From assembly GCA_023101725.1 (NCBI GenBank), contig JALJCO010010315.1, positions 186,001 to 250,000 on the forward strand: a stretch of 64,000 bases of DNA, in the 5' to 3' direction. Source of the stretch: Atherinomorus stipes (lineage: Eukaryota; Chordata; Actinopteri; Atheriniformes; Atherinidae). Numbering within the stretch: position 1 is the first letter of the stretch; every line of letters starts with the position of its first letter. The position numbers and the translations under genes were made by a program. Positions 46,770-58,137 of the stretch are shown here, piece by piece. A model generated the notes under the pieces. That model made no database searches. It had not been told where the DNA came from and saw only the letters and a list, made by a program, of their open reading frames with translations.

Positions 46770-48000
46770 GTGGGTACAGAAAGTACTCGGACCACTTCAA
46801 ACTTTCCACTCCATTTTCATTGCAGCCATTTGCCAAAATCAAAACCGTTCATTTTATTTCTCGTTAATGTCACTCAGCACAGATAGTACAAAAAAACAAA
46901 TGTCGAAATTTTTGCAAATTATTAAAAAAGAAAACCTGAAATATGACATGGTGATAAGTATTGAGTGCTTTGCTCAGTACTGAGTAGAAGTACTTCTGAG
47001 CTGGTACATCCATGAGTCTTCTTGGGAATGATGCAACACGTGTTCCACACCTGGATTTGGGATCTTCTGGTTCTTCTTGCAGATCCTCTCCAGTTCTGTC
47101 AGGTTGGATGGTGAACGGTGGTGTTCAGCCATTTTCAGGTCTCTCAGAGATGCTCAGTTGGGTTTAAGTCAGGGTTCTGGCTGGGCCGGTCCAGAATGGT
47201 CCAGAGTTGTTCTGATCCGCTCCTTTGTTATTTCAGCTGTGTGTGAGGGTCATTGTCTTGTTGGAAGGTGAACCTTCGGCCCAGTCTGAGCTCCTGAACT
47301 CTGGAAGAGCTTTTCTTCCAGAATATCTCTGTACTTGGCCACATTCATCTTTCCTTAGCCAACCAGTCGTCCTGTCCCTGCAGCTGAAAAACACCCCCAT
47401 AGCATGATGCTGCCACCACCGTGCTTCACTGTTGGGATGGTATTGGGCAGGTGATGAGCAGTGCCTGGTTTTCTCCACACATACCGCTTAGAATGAACTC
47501 CAGAAAGTTCAATCTTGGTCTCATCAGACCAGAGAATCTTATTTCTCTCAGTCTGGGAGTCCTTCATGTGTTTTTGGAAAACTCTATGCGGGCTTTCATA
47601 TGTCTGCACTGAGGAGAGGCTTCCATCGGGCCACTCTGCCATAAAGCCCCGACTGGTGGAGGCTGCAGTGATACTGACTTTGTGGAACTTTCTCCATCTC
47701 CCTACTGCATCTCTGGAGCTCAGCCACAGTGATCTTTGGCTTCTTCTTTACTCTCTCACCAAGGCTCTTCTCCCACCATTGCTCAGTTTGGCTGGACGGC
47801 CGGGTCTAGGAGGAGTTCTGGTCCCAAACTTCTTCCATGTAAGGACTATGGAGGCCACCGTGCTCTTAGGAACCTTTAGTGCTGCAGAAACTCTTTTGTA
47901 ACCTCGTCCAGATCTGTGTCTCGCCACTATTCTGTCTCTGAGCTCCTTGGACAGTTCCTTTGACCTATCACATGAGCCGTACACTCTCACATGCATCATA
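46768..48000 (-). pseudogene. Tc1-like transposon with degenerate transposase, 5' truncated
   Basis: The left end 'cagtgggtacagaaagtact' is a Tc1-type terminus. On the minus strand, transposase pieces follow in order: a helix-turn-helix region (ELRDRIVARHRSGRGYKR, KVPKSTVASI) near 47960-47800, then a catalytic-domain piece ([19 protein letters not shown]) near 47530. They lie in different frames, and stops or frameshifts separate them. No matching inverted terminus is present beyond 48000, so the 5' side is lost. It lies downstream of the dek polyadenylation signal. Confidence 0.85.
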
Positions 48001-48089
48001 CACCATCACGCGTGTCGTTCGCTCTCCACCATCAAGAACATATGCTGCAGAATAAAAAACCATGACAATTTTTTTAAAAAATGTACAAC

Positions 48090-48095
48090 TTTATT
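48090..48095 (-). terminator. AATAAA polyadenylation signal, dek
   Basis: AATAAA on the minus strand (TTTATT on plus), about 200 nt downstream of the proposed dek stop codon. Confidence 0.65.
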
Positions 48096-48297
48096 CAGAG
48101 ACCGAGACAAATCGGACAAAAAGAGTCCAGAACCTTCTAGAAAGCAGGTTTGATAATTCACTGGATCTGGTTCTGATCCGATCTCCCGGCTTGTTCTGAA
48201 TGAAGTCACGTCATCTCTTAAACATTAAGAAAAACATTCATGTAGAAAAACGTAGGAAACAGAAGTTGTGACGGGGTCTGACGGGTCCTGGAGGTCT

Positions 48298-51200
48298 TCA
48301 TGTGATGAGCTGAGGGAACATAAATCACATTAAAACCTGAATGGAAACAGGTCAGGGTTCTGCAGGACCACAGTTCTGGTTCTGGACTGTTTAGGGATGT
48401 TTAGGCCTCAAGACCCGAGCGCAGAAGTTTTGCTGGACCCGGTTACACTCATTCCTATAACTACTTATTCATAGGATTACTTTACTTATTCCTAGAACCG
48501 CTTTACTACTTTACTCATTTGTAGGACTACTTTACTCGTTCCTAGGATTACTTTACTCATTTCTAGGACTACTTTACTCGTTCCTAGGATTACTTTACTC
48601 GTTCCTAGGATTACTTTACTCATTTCTAGGACTACTTTACTTGTTCCTAGGATTACTTTACCCGTTCTTAGGATTACTTTACTCATTTCTAGGACTACTT
48701 TACTCGTTCCTAGGATTACTTTACTCATTTCTAGGACTACTTTACTCGTTCCTAGGATTACTTTAATCATTTCTAGGACTACTTTACTCGTTCCTAGGAC
48801 TACTTTACTTGTTCCTAGGATTACTTTACCCGTTCCTAGGATTACTTTACTCATTTCTAGGACTACTTTACTCGTTCCTAGGATTACTTTAATCATTTCT
48901 AGGACTACTTTACTCGTTCCTAGGATTACTTTACTCGTTCCTAGGATTACTTTACTCGTTCCTAGGACTACTTTACTCGTTCCTAGGACTACTTTACCCG
49001 TTCCTAGGATTACTTTACTCATTTCTAGGACTACTTTACCCGTTCCTAGGATTACTTTACTCGTTCCTAGAACCGCTTTACTACTTTACTCATTTCTAAG
49101 ACAACTTTACTCATTTGTAGGGCCACTTTACTCATTCCTAGGATTACTTCTCTCATTCCAAGGACTACTTTATTCATTTCTAGGAATACTTTACCCATTC
49201 CTAGGATTACTTCACTTGTTTGTAGGAGCAAACTCATTTGTAGGACTACTTTACTTGTTCCTAGAACTGCTTTACTATTTTATCCATCCCTAGGAATACT
49301 TTACTCATTTCTAGGAGTACTTTACTCGTTCCTAGGACTGCTTTACTACTTTATCCATTTCTAGGAATACTTTACTCATTTCTAGAAGTACTTTACTCGT
49401 TCCTAGGACTGCTTTACTACTTTATCCATTCCTAGGAATACTTTACTCATTTCTAGGAGTACTTTACTCGTTCCTAGGACTTCTTTACTACTTTATCCAT
49501 TCCTAGGAATACTTTACTCATGTCTAGGAGTACTTTACTCGTTCCTAGGACTGCTTTACTACTTTATCCATTCCTAGGAATACTTTACTCATTTCTAGAA
49601 GTACTTTACTCGTTCCTAGGACTGCTTTACTACTTTATCCATTCCTAGGAATACTTTACTCATTTCTAGGAGTACTTTACTCGTTCCTAGGACTGCTTTA
49701 CTACTTTATCCATTTCTAGGAGTACTTTACTCGTTCCTAGGACTGCTTTACTACTTTATCCATCCCTAAGAATACTTTACTCATTTCTAGGAGTACTTTA
49801 CTCGTTCCTAGGACTTCTTTACTACTTTATCCATTCCTAGGAATACTTTACTCATTTCTAGAAGTACTTTACTCGTTCCTAGGACTGCTTTACTACTTTA
49901 TCCATTCCTAAGAATACTTTACTCATTTCTAGGAGTACTTTACTCGTTCCTAGGACTGCTTTACTACTTTATCCATTCCTAGGAATACTTTACTCATTTC
50001 TAGGAGTACTTTACTCGTTCCTAGGACTGCTTTACTACTTTATCCATTCCTAGGAATACTTTACTCATTTCTAGGAGTACTTTACTCGTTCCTAGGACTG
50101 CTTTACTACTTTATCCATTCCTAGGAATACTTTACTCATTTCTAGGAGTACTTTACTCGTTCCTAGGACTGCTTTACTACTTTATCCATTCCTAGGAATA
50201 CTTCACTCATTTGTAGGACTACTTTAGGTAGTGTTGAATGAATTAGGAGAGGCATCAGGCCAGAATGGATTCTGTGGTGGGCTGGCTTTGGTCCCAGGCC
50301 ATGTTTGACAGCCCCGGTTGTAATAAAGAACCGACCACCAGGTCTAAACCAGAACTGTGTTTCTGTTCTTGAGGATTTCATGTGCGAGACTCACAGATTT
50401 GACGGTCTGTTTGATGAAGTCCTTCTTGCTGCTCAGGTCGTGTTCTGGATACGTATCAAACACCTGAAACAGAAAGTAGCTGTTTTAAAGGATCCATCCA
50501 GCGCCGCAACAGGAAACAGAACCTGAATGCCGTCCCAGACCCAGTCCGGTCTGAGGGAACAGGAGAGGCTCCGTACCATCTGGCAGATCCGTTTCATGGT
50601 CATCTCCTCCAGGTCGGCCTCCTTCAGCAGACTCTGCACCGTCTCTTTCAGCTGGTCTTCTGACGGAGGCTTCTTGACCATCCTTATGAGCGGCTCATCC
50701 TCGTCTGAGCTGTCCTCTGCTGCTGGACGGAGACAGAGACGTCACACGCGATGCTGGATGCGACAAATCAGTTTCCATCAATCATAGAATGATGGAGCCG
50801 TCCTGCTCTGTTCGCTCTCCACTGAAGGTGGAACTGTGTGGCTATCAACACCAAGCACGCCAACAACGTACTTGTGGACTTGCTAGTATGAACTAGTCAG
50901 AAGTACAGACTTCTGAGGACAGAAGGATGGAAGTACCGTTGGTGGGCATTTGGAAGGATGTCGTTAGCTGCAGTCACCTTTAATAACGGGTTAAACTACA
51001 TCAAACCACCAAGAGGTTAAAGTAAAACAACTCTGGTGTAAAAAAGTTATTAAAGCCAATGTCAAGTAAAATATGAAGTTTTTCAGCTATTACAACTATG
51101 GCTTTCCTCCTCAGACTGAGATCTTACCGAGAGCAAACAAGGAGCTAACTGCTAGCCACCGGCCGGCTTCCAGTCTGTCCCATGTCAATCAAAAGAACAG

Positions 51201-54200
51201 GCCCCTAATTATGTGTCATTTTGAGATTAAATAACATCTAAACGGATGAGCTACAAAAAAATTCACATCCCTCACAGTTGACATGAAGGTAAACTTGACC
51301 TACTCAACCTAAAATTTTGAAAACAAACTGTAAACATGTTTATTTCTGCTGTAAAAATGGCCTCTTTAACATGGCAGTCTTTGGGGATTTCTGTGTTGGA
51401 GCCAGCCCCTAGTGGATGAAGAAAGAACTACAATTAGAAACTTCACTTCCTGGTTTCACACTTTTCCAGCGGAGTTTGTCCCTTGGTTACACCACAATGC
51501 CTGGTGGGCTATAAGAGTGCCTGAAGTCCACAAAAGTCCCCTACGCAGCCTCAGAAAAGTGGGCGAGGCAAGTACACATGCAGGAATGTGCTTGTCTTGA
51601 TGAGTTTGTTGCTTTTAAATAGTACACTACAACCCAAGTATGCAAAAGTATGCATATTTGGAAGCGGCCAATATCTGCACCTGTCTATGCGGCACTGACC
51701 CCGCCCCCTTCGTAGTATGGGGCGTGATCAGAGTTCTTTGTCCCCAGCTCATTTTCCTTCCACATAACTGTCCTGTAACTGGACTATAACTGGCCTGTAA
51801 CTGGACTATAACTGGACTATAACTGGACTATAACTGGACTATAACTGGACTATAACTGGACTATAACTGGCCTGTAACTGGACTATAACTGGACTATAAC
51901 TGGACTATAACTGGACTGCAACTGGACTGTAACTGGACTATAACTGGACTATAACTGGACTGCAACTGGACTGCAACTGGACTGCAACTGGACTGTAACT
52001 GGACTGTAACTGGACTGTAACTGGACTGTAACTGGACTGCAACTGGACTGCAACTGGACTATAACTGGACTATAACTGGACTATAACTGGACTGTAACTG
52101 GACTGTAACTGGACTATAACTGGACTATAACTGGACTGCAACTGGACTGTAACTGGACTGTAACTGGACTATAACTGGACTATAACTGGACTATAACTGG
52201 ACTATAACTGGACTGTAACTGGACTGTAACTGGACTATAACTAGACTATAACTGGACTGTAACTGGACTGTAACTGGACTATAACTGGACTATAACTGGA
52301 CTGCAACTGGACTATAACTGGACTGTAACTGGACTGCAACTGGACTATAACTGGACTATAACTGGACTGCAACTGGACTGTAACTGGACTATAACTGGAC
52401 TATAACTGGACTGCAACTGGACTGTAACTGGACTGTAACTGGACTGCAACTGGACTGCAACTGGACTGCAACTGGACTGCAACTGGACTATAACTGGACT
52501 ATAACTGGACTGCAACTGGACTGCAACTGGACTATAACTGGACTGCAACTGGACTATAACTGGACTGCAACTGGACTATAACTAGCTTGTAACTGGACTA
52601 TAACTGGACTATAACTGGCCTGCAACTGGACTATAACTGGCCTGTAACTGGACTATAACTGGCCTGTAACTGGACTATAACTGGCCTGTAACTGGACTAT
52701 AACTGGCCTGTAACTGGACTATAACTGGCCTGTAACTGGACTATAACTGGACTGTAACTATCCTGTAACTGGACGTCAACTGGACTATAATTGGACTATA
52801 AGTGACCTGTAACTGGACTATAAGTGACCTGTAACTGGACTATAACTTAACTGTAACTGGACTATAACTGGCCTATAACTGGACTGCAACTGGACTATAA
52901 CTGGACTATAACTGGCCTGTAACTGGACTATAACTGGACTATAACTGGCCTGTAACTGGCCTGTAACTGGACTATAACTGGCCTGTAACTGGACTATAAC
53001 TGTCCTTTAACTAGACTATAACTGGACTGCAGGTGAACCTGCAGGTTCTGGATCAGGTGAGCTCACCTGTGTTGGCGTTGTTCCTGCTGCTGCTGCTGTC
53101 GGCCATCTTTGTTTTGGCTGCAGGTTTCTTCTTCTTGGGCTGGAAATCAGCAGAAAATTTAATGAGATCCTCAGAACCAATCAGAACAGCGTGTCGCATC
53201 CAGGTGTGTGTGTCGACCTTCTCATCGGACTCAGACTCATCAGAATCCAGCTGCTTCCTCCTCTTGTTGGGAGGACCTGTCTTCTTCGTTGGTGCCCGCG
53301 GTCTCTTTAACGGAACCGCGCTTTTCTTCTTCTCTCTGCTTGACTTCTTCGAGGACTGACATGGAGAGAAATAAGAAAACATCATCATCATGTTTACAGT
53401 CCCACCTCCTCTTCCTCCACCATCATCATCATGTTTACAGTCCCACCTCCTCATCCTCCTCTGACTTATCAGACTCCTCCTCCTCTTCCTCCTCCTTCTC
53501 TGAAGGTTTCTCCTCCGTGTCTGATGCCTCTGCTGAAGCTCCTGCCTTCTCCTCCTCCTCCTCCTCTTCCTCGTCGCTGCTGGAGTCCATGACGATGGCC
53601 TTGGACTTGCTTCCTGCTCTGGATTTCTTGGGACTGGAGGCGGTCTTGGCTTTGGGTCTGCTCTTCTTCTTGCTGGTGGTCTTTGAGTCGTCTCCTGACA
53701 GCTTCTTCTTGGATTTTCTCTTCTTCTTCACGGGAACTCGCTGCAGGACGACAAACACCAGCAGAGGTTTCAGGACAGAGGTGCACAATTCACTAGGAAT
53801 GGGACAAAATACCAATACACAGAAATATTGCGATATTTTATGTTGTGATATATTATTAAAAAGCGCGGTATTATTTTATTAATGAAATGTGGTGAGATCT
53901 TGTTCCATCATCAGCGTTGGTCCAGCATGTAGAACGTCTGCTCTCCACTGATATCTACGCTCATCTGCAGGTTCAGGTTCCAGAACATGTGAACACGCGT
54001 GTCCAGCTGTTCAGAGACCGCCCAGCTGTCTGAGATCAGAATGACCCACATGTTCGTTTCTCATACTCACTGATGGGCGTTTTCACGTCAAGTCCACATG
54101 AATACGTGCACATTTCTACTATTCCAGCTCAGCTGTGGTAATATTGTTTTCAAAAGCACTTTATTTTTATTCTATTGTCACATCTATTCAGTTGGGTTTT

Positions 54201-55265
54201 CCCAGAGTGAGAAATATTCATGTTAAGGGGGTCTATTGTAAAGTTTTATTATAGATCCAAGTGGCAAAGAAACCTGTCCAGGTTTCATAAATGGGACTTC
54301 TGAAGAGCCAGAATATGGCAATATTGTATCGTATGGTGATACGTAAGGTATCGTGACGTCTTTGCCGACACCCTCCGGGACAACCCGAGGGGAACTGACC
54401 TTCCCGCTGTTCTTCGGTGCGATGAGGAAAGTCAGGATCCGGTCTATCAGGTCCAAGTGGGTTCCTTTCTTCTCCAGATCCAGAACAGTGCAGACCACCT
54501 TCAGCTTGCTGTTGGTCAGATTAGAGCTCCTAAAACCAGAAAACATCAGAGTGGCGGATTACAGACGGAGCTGGTGAGTCCGGGACTCAGCCGGGTCGTA
54601 GATCAGAACCCACTTGAGCAGCTTCTCCCGCTTCCTGCTGTACTGCTCGCTGTCGGCGTGGAACGGGAAGCCGTTGAACAGTCGCAGGTTCTTCTTTATG
54701 GACGACATCTGGAACAGGAATAGACTGTAACATCAGAAGTTTCCGCAAACATCGGAGCTCAGATCGGACCGTCTCAGCACTGCAAACACTCAAATCTTAC
54801 CAAGAATATTTTCTAATTTCTAGTCAAAATATCTCATCATACTCAAAATGAGACAAAATCACCTAAAGAGAAACATTTCAGTGACATATAGGAACTTGTT
54901 TTAAGGCAAATGCATCTTTTTTCAGGAAATCTTATCTAGAACGTTTTGTTTGTTCTATTGGCAGAATTTTTTACTTATTACAAGAAAAAAAAAATTTCTT
55001 GGCCGCTTTTAAAATAAGTTAACCCTAGCTGGAATTTCTGATCTGATCAGATTAAAGTGGGAATATTGATGCGAGGATACGAAGCTGCTGCTGGATAGAG
55101 AGTCTCAGGAAGAACCTGAACCAGGGCCCGGTCACCGGGTCCGGCGTGAACGTACCTTCCCCGGCCTGTCGAACAGGATGGCGTGCAGAGGTTTCAGGTC
55201 GGCCGGCTTCATCTTGTTGATCTGGTATCCGGTCCGAGGAATGTCCCCCAGCTTGTCTCCGCTGC
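48298..55265 (-). CDS. dek: DEK chromatin-associated protein, nine exons, 5' end missing
   Basis: DEK is an abundant nuclear protein that binds structured DNA through a SAP/pseudo-SAP module and acts as a histone chaperone. Exons in transcript order are 55265-55156, 54708-54614, 54529-54400, 53740-53447, 53355-53218, 53139-53067, 50719-50577, 50463-50395 and 48309-48298. After two leading bases they form 353 codons plus stop, with consistent phases. The first three carry the DNA-binding module (LKPLHAILFDRPGK, KKNLRLFNGFPF, KLKVVCTVLDLEKKG, LIDRILTFLIAPKNSGK). Next come Lys/Ser-rich and Glu-rich segments with acidic runs. The C-terminal DEK domain follows (SSDEDEPLIRMVKKPP, LEEMTMKRICQM, HDLSSKKDFIKQTVKS) and ends in LIT-stop. 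The N-terminal exons were not found between 55266 and 57200, so they lie beyond the window or are lost. Introns hold three large arrays. Confidence 0.93.
48480..50225. repeat. ~21-22-bp minisatellite with higher-order units in the last dek intron
   Basis: The left part repeats 'tactttactcgttcctagga' about every 21 bp. From about 49230 a longer ~66-bp unit dominates (tactcgttcctaggactgc, tttactactttatccattcc, taggaatactttactcattt). It fills most of the 2.1-kb intron 48310-50394. Confidence 0.95.
50720..51765. other. dek intron, unique sequence
   Basis: Non-repetitive part of the 2.3-kb intron 50720-53066. No exon or mobile-element end was recognised. Confidence 0.5.
51770..53032. repeat. 11-bp minisatellite, TAACTGGACTA
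   Basis: About 114 units of an 11-bp motif with tata, tgta, tgca and cctgta variants. It ends about 34 nt from the donor of dek exon 53067-53139. Confidence 0.96.
53376..53452. repeat. Short tandem duplication spanning a dek splice donor
   Basis: A segment containing 'catcatcatcatgtttacag' and 'tcccacctcctc' occurs twice about 47-48 bp apart. On the minus strand it duplicates the exon end and donor (gaggag|gtgggac). The copy at 53446 is the in-frame donor. Use of the second would add an in-frame TAA. Confidence 0.75.
53800..54365. mobile_element. Possible MITE in dek intron (ends only)
   Basis: The left sequence 'aatgggacaaaataccaata' with 'attgcgatattttatg' and the right sequence 'caatattgtatcgtatggtg' with 'atacgtaaggtatcgtga' resemble ends of fish ATCG-rich MITEs, in inverted arrangement. 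Boundaries and target duplication are unclear. Confidence 0.4.
54780..55035. repeat. Dispersed repeat in dek intron
   Basis: The block 'actcaaatcttaccaagaat' through 'gagacaaaatcacctaaaga' and 'tctattggcagaatttttta' resembles a short interspersed repeat that I recall as common in fish genomes. I did not identify clean termini, so the family is not named. Confidence 0.5.
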
Positions 55266-55275
55266 CTGCAAGAAA

Positions 55276-56872
55276 GCGTGGGTCAGCGCGCGCTCAACCG
55301 CACCGCGTAGGTCAGCGCGCGCTCAAATGGTCCCGCATAGGTCAGCGCGCGCTCAAATGGTCCCGCGTGGGTCAGCGTGCGCTCAAATGGTCCCGCATAG
55401 GTCAGCGCACGCTCAAATGGTCCCGCGTGGGTCAGCGTGCGCTCAAATGGTCCCGCATAGGTCAGCGCACGCTCAAATGGTCCCGCATGGGTCAGCGTGC
55501 GCTCAAATGGTCCCGCATAGGTCAGCGCAGGCTCAAATGGTCCCGCATAGGTCAGCGCAGGCTCAAATGGTCCCGCATGGGTCAGTGTGCGCTCAACCAG
55601 ACTGCATAGGTCAGCGCACGCTCAAATGGTCCCGCATAGGTCAGCGCACGCTCAAATGGTCCCGCATAGGTCAGCGCAGGCTCAAATGGTCCCGCGTGGG
55701 TCAGCGCAGGCTCAAATGGTCCCGCATAGGTCAGCGCAGGCTCAAATGGTCCCGCATAGGTCAGCGCAGGCTCAAATGGTCCCGCATAGGTCAGCGCAGG
55801 CTCAAATGGTCCCGCATAGGTCAGCGCAGGCTCAAATGGTCCCGCGTGGGTCAGCGCAGGCTCAAATGGTCCCGCATAGGTCAGCGCACGCTCAAATGGT
55901 CCCGCATAGGTCAGCGCAGGCTCAAATGGTCCCGCATAGGTCAGCGCCAATCAAATGGTCCCGCATAGGTCAGCGCCAATCAAATGGAACCGCATAGGTC
56001 AGCGCACGCTCAAATGGTCCCGCATAGGTCAGCGCACGCTCAAATGGTCCCGCATAGGTCAGCGCACGCTCAAATGGTCCCGCATAGGTCAGCGCCAATC
56101 AAATGGTCCCACGTAGGTCAGCGCACGCTCAAATGGTCCCGCGTAGGTCAGCGCACGCTCAAATGGTCCCGCATAGGTCAGCGCCAATCAAATGGTCCCG
56201 CATAGGTCAGCGCCAATCAAATGGAACCGCATAGGTCAGCGCACGCTCAAATGGTCCCGCATAGGTCAGCGCACGCTCAAATGGTCCCGCATAGGTCAGC
56301 GCCAATCAAATGGTCCCGCATAGGTCAGCGCCAATCAAATGGTCCCGCATAGGTCAGCGCACGCTCAAATGGTCCCGCATAGGTCAGCGCCAATCAAATG
56401 GTCCCGCATAGGTCAGCGCACGCTCAAATGGTCCCGCATAGGTCAGCGCCAATCAAATGGAACCGCATAGGTCAGCGCACGCTCAAATGGTCCCGCATAG
56501 GTCAGCGCACGCTCAAATGGTCCCGCATAGGTCAGCGCACGCTCAAATGGTCCCGCATAGGTCAGCGCACGCTCAAATGGTCCCGCGTGGGTCAGTGTGC
56601 GCTCAAATGGTCCCGCATAGGTCAGCGCCAATCAAATGGTCCCGCATAGGTCAGCGCACGCTCAAATGGTCCCGCGTGGGTCAGCGCGCGCTCAAATGGT
56701 CCCACATAGGTCAGCGCACGCTCAAATGGTCCCGCATAGGTCAGCGCACGCTCAAATGGTCCCGCATAGGTCAGCGGCCCATCCGGTCCCGCGTGGGCAA
56801 GGTCAGCCCAAATGGTCCCGAACAGGAATGCGCACGCTCAAATGGTCCCGCATAGGTCAGTGTAACCCCTGC
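55276..56872. repeat. 30-bp minisatellite directly upstream of a dek 3' splice site
   Basis: About 53 units, core 'gctcaaatggtcccgcatag' plus 'gtcagcgcac', with a 28-bp variant (gccaatcaaatgg) from about 55945. The array begins about 11 nt upstream of the acceptor of exon 55265-55156. On the transcribed strand each unit contains GCTGACC. Confidence 0.96.
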
Positions 56873-56929
56873 TGGATCTGTGGCTGTCTCCCACTCACAC
56901 AGTCCGCTGCCCATTTATCTACATCTCTA

Positions 56930-57016
56930 CGAGTTCTCGCGATACTTCGGCGCCGTCTCGCGATAACTCGTGCGTCACGTGACGCACGTGAGTCATGTGA
57001 CCGCAGTATTTTAAAC
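56930..57016 (+). promoter_or_regulatory. CpG-rich promoter with TCTCGCGA-type and CACGTG motifs
   Basis: Two ctcgcgat motifs (about 56936 and 56957), a palindromic gtcacgtgac at 56974-56983 and a further cacgtg at 56986 lie within 90 bp of a start codon. This is typical of a TATA-less housekeeping promoter. It could also serve the minus strand. Confidence 0.65.
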
Positions 57017-57217
57017 ATGGCGGTACACGCGCTCGGTCTGGCGTGGGGGAAGCGCATGAAAGGGCTGCTACAGGTCTGTAACTGAACTAAACTCATCTTA
57101 AGTCCATCCTCTGTGCAAACATTACCTTGATTGTTGTTTAACATCGTTTGTAGACGTACCTGAGCGAAATCCGCCGTCCACAGCGAGCGGATGTGCGTTG
57201 TAGAGCCACTCGAATTG
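57017..57217 (+). CDS. First two coding exons of an unrecognised gene (partial)
   Basis: Exon 57017-57073 (MAVHALGLAWGKRMKGLLQ) ends at cag|gtctgt. Exon 57154-57217 begins after atcgtttgtag, continues in frame (TYLSEIRRPQRADVRCRATR) and ends at attg|gtgagt in phase 1. The short basic, amphipathic N-terminus would suit a mitochondrial or small nuclear protein, but I do not recognise the family. Downstream exons must lie past the retrotransposon that starts within the next few hundred bases. Its promoter lies directly beyond the array upstream of dek's first visible exon. Confidence 0.5.
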
Positions 57218-57439
57218 GTGAGTCATAGATGCTAACCGCTAACCGCGGCCCATTCATTGTTGGCTCAGGCTAGCGTTAGCTGCTATCTAGCATCAGGCTA
57301 GCGTTAGCTGCTATCTAGCTGCTTAACCTGTAAGCAGCAAAGGTGCTACTTCTCTTTGATACTGTTTGATAACAAGATGTATGTATTACTGAATGTTTAA
57401 CAATTACAGTGATTATGATGCATTGTTTAATAGAATTAA

Positions 57440-58081
57440 GGTCCTGTTTGATGTTTTGTGTACACAGTTGACTGAGTGATTGCTAATTTACTGGTCCTGT
57501 ATCACACAGGCCGGGTTTTTTTATTGATCCCTTCAACCCTTCAACCACCGAAACCTTTGATGGCGAGCTACAGTCCAGGAACTCAACCCCATGGTTCTGC
57601 GGCAAGTGTTATGTGGTAGGAGCCGCATAACCCTTTCCACCCCCATTGACACTGTCATTACACAATGAGTCGATCCTAACTTGGACACTCTGGAACAACT
57701 AACACTACCTGGAAACACAATAATTCACTCCTTGGAAAAAGGGGGAACTGAACCGAACTGAACTGAACTGAACTGAACTGAACTGAACTGAACCGAACTG
57801 AACTGAACTTTGGGGAGGGATGTGATTCTTTCTCTTAATGCATTTGTATATATTTTTCACGGTCATGACTGCACTGTAAATATTTATACACATATTTTCA
57901 AATAACACTTACTTGAAATCTCATATGTTTGTTTGTGTGTGTTTGTTATACTGGTCTGCAATCTCCTGGAGTGAACTTAGGTCTTCTGTTCTGCCATTCT
58001 AGCCATAAACGCATAACCCCTCTCTCCTCATACACATACATGTTAGCTGTCTTGCCCTGTTAACTCGGGATAAGCGCTACA
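57440..58081 (+). mobile_element. Probable 5' LTR and upstream edge of the Ty3/gypsy element
   Basis: The 3' LTR is outside the window, so LTR limits cannot be fixed by comparison. The right edge is placed at ctaca ending at 58081, seven bases before the primer-binding site. A TATA-like tgtatatattt lies at about 57846. The left edge is an estimate. An (ACTGA)n microsatellite lies inside. Confidence 0.5.
57747..57808. repeat. (ACTGA)n pentanucleotide microsatellite
   Basis: About twelve copies of actga or accga, located in the presumed 5' LTR. Confidence 0.9.
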
Positions 58082-58088
58082 TAATAAG

Positions 58089-58106
58089 TGGCGAGCTAGC
58101 CAGGAG
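58089..58106 (+). other. Retrotransposon primer-binding site, tRNA-Arg type
   Basis: TGGCGAGCTAGCCAGGAG is complementary, with one mismatch, to the 3' end (including CCA) of vertebrate tRNA-Arg(ACG) as I recall it. It starts seven bases after the inferred LTR end. Confidence 0.65.
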
Positions 58107-58137
58107 AATTGTTGTACAGTACTTAACAAACGCCACC

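Noticed and set aside
53208..53882. A Ser-rich plus-strand frame of 224 codons
   Set aside because: It is antisense to the Glu/Lys-rich dek exons, which translate as Ser/Leu-rich in that frame.
55183..56855. Plus-strand frames of 130-261 codons with repeated SAHAQMVPHR motifs
   Set aside because: They are 30-bp array translation antisense to a dek intron.
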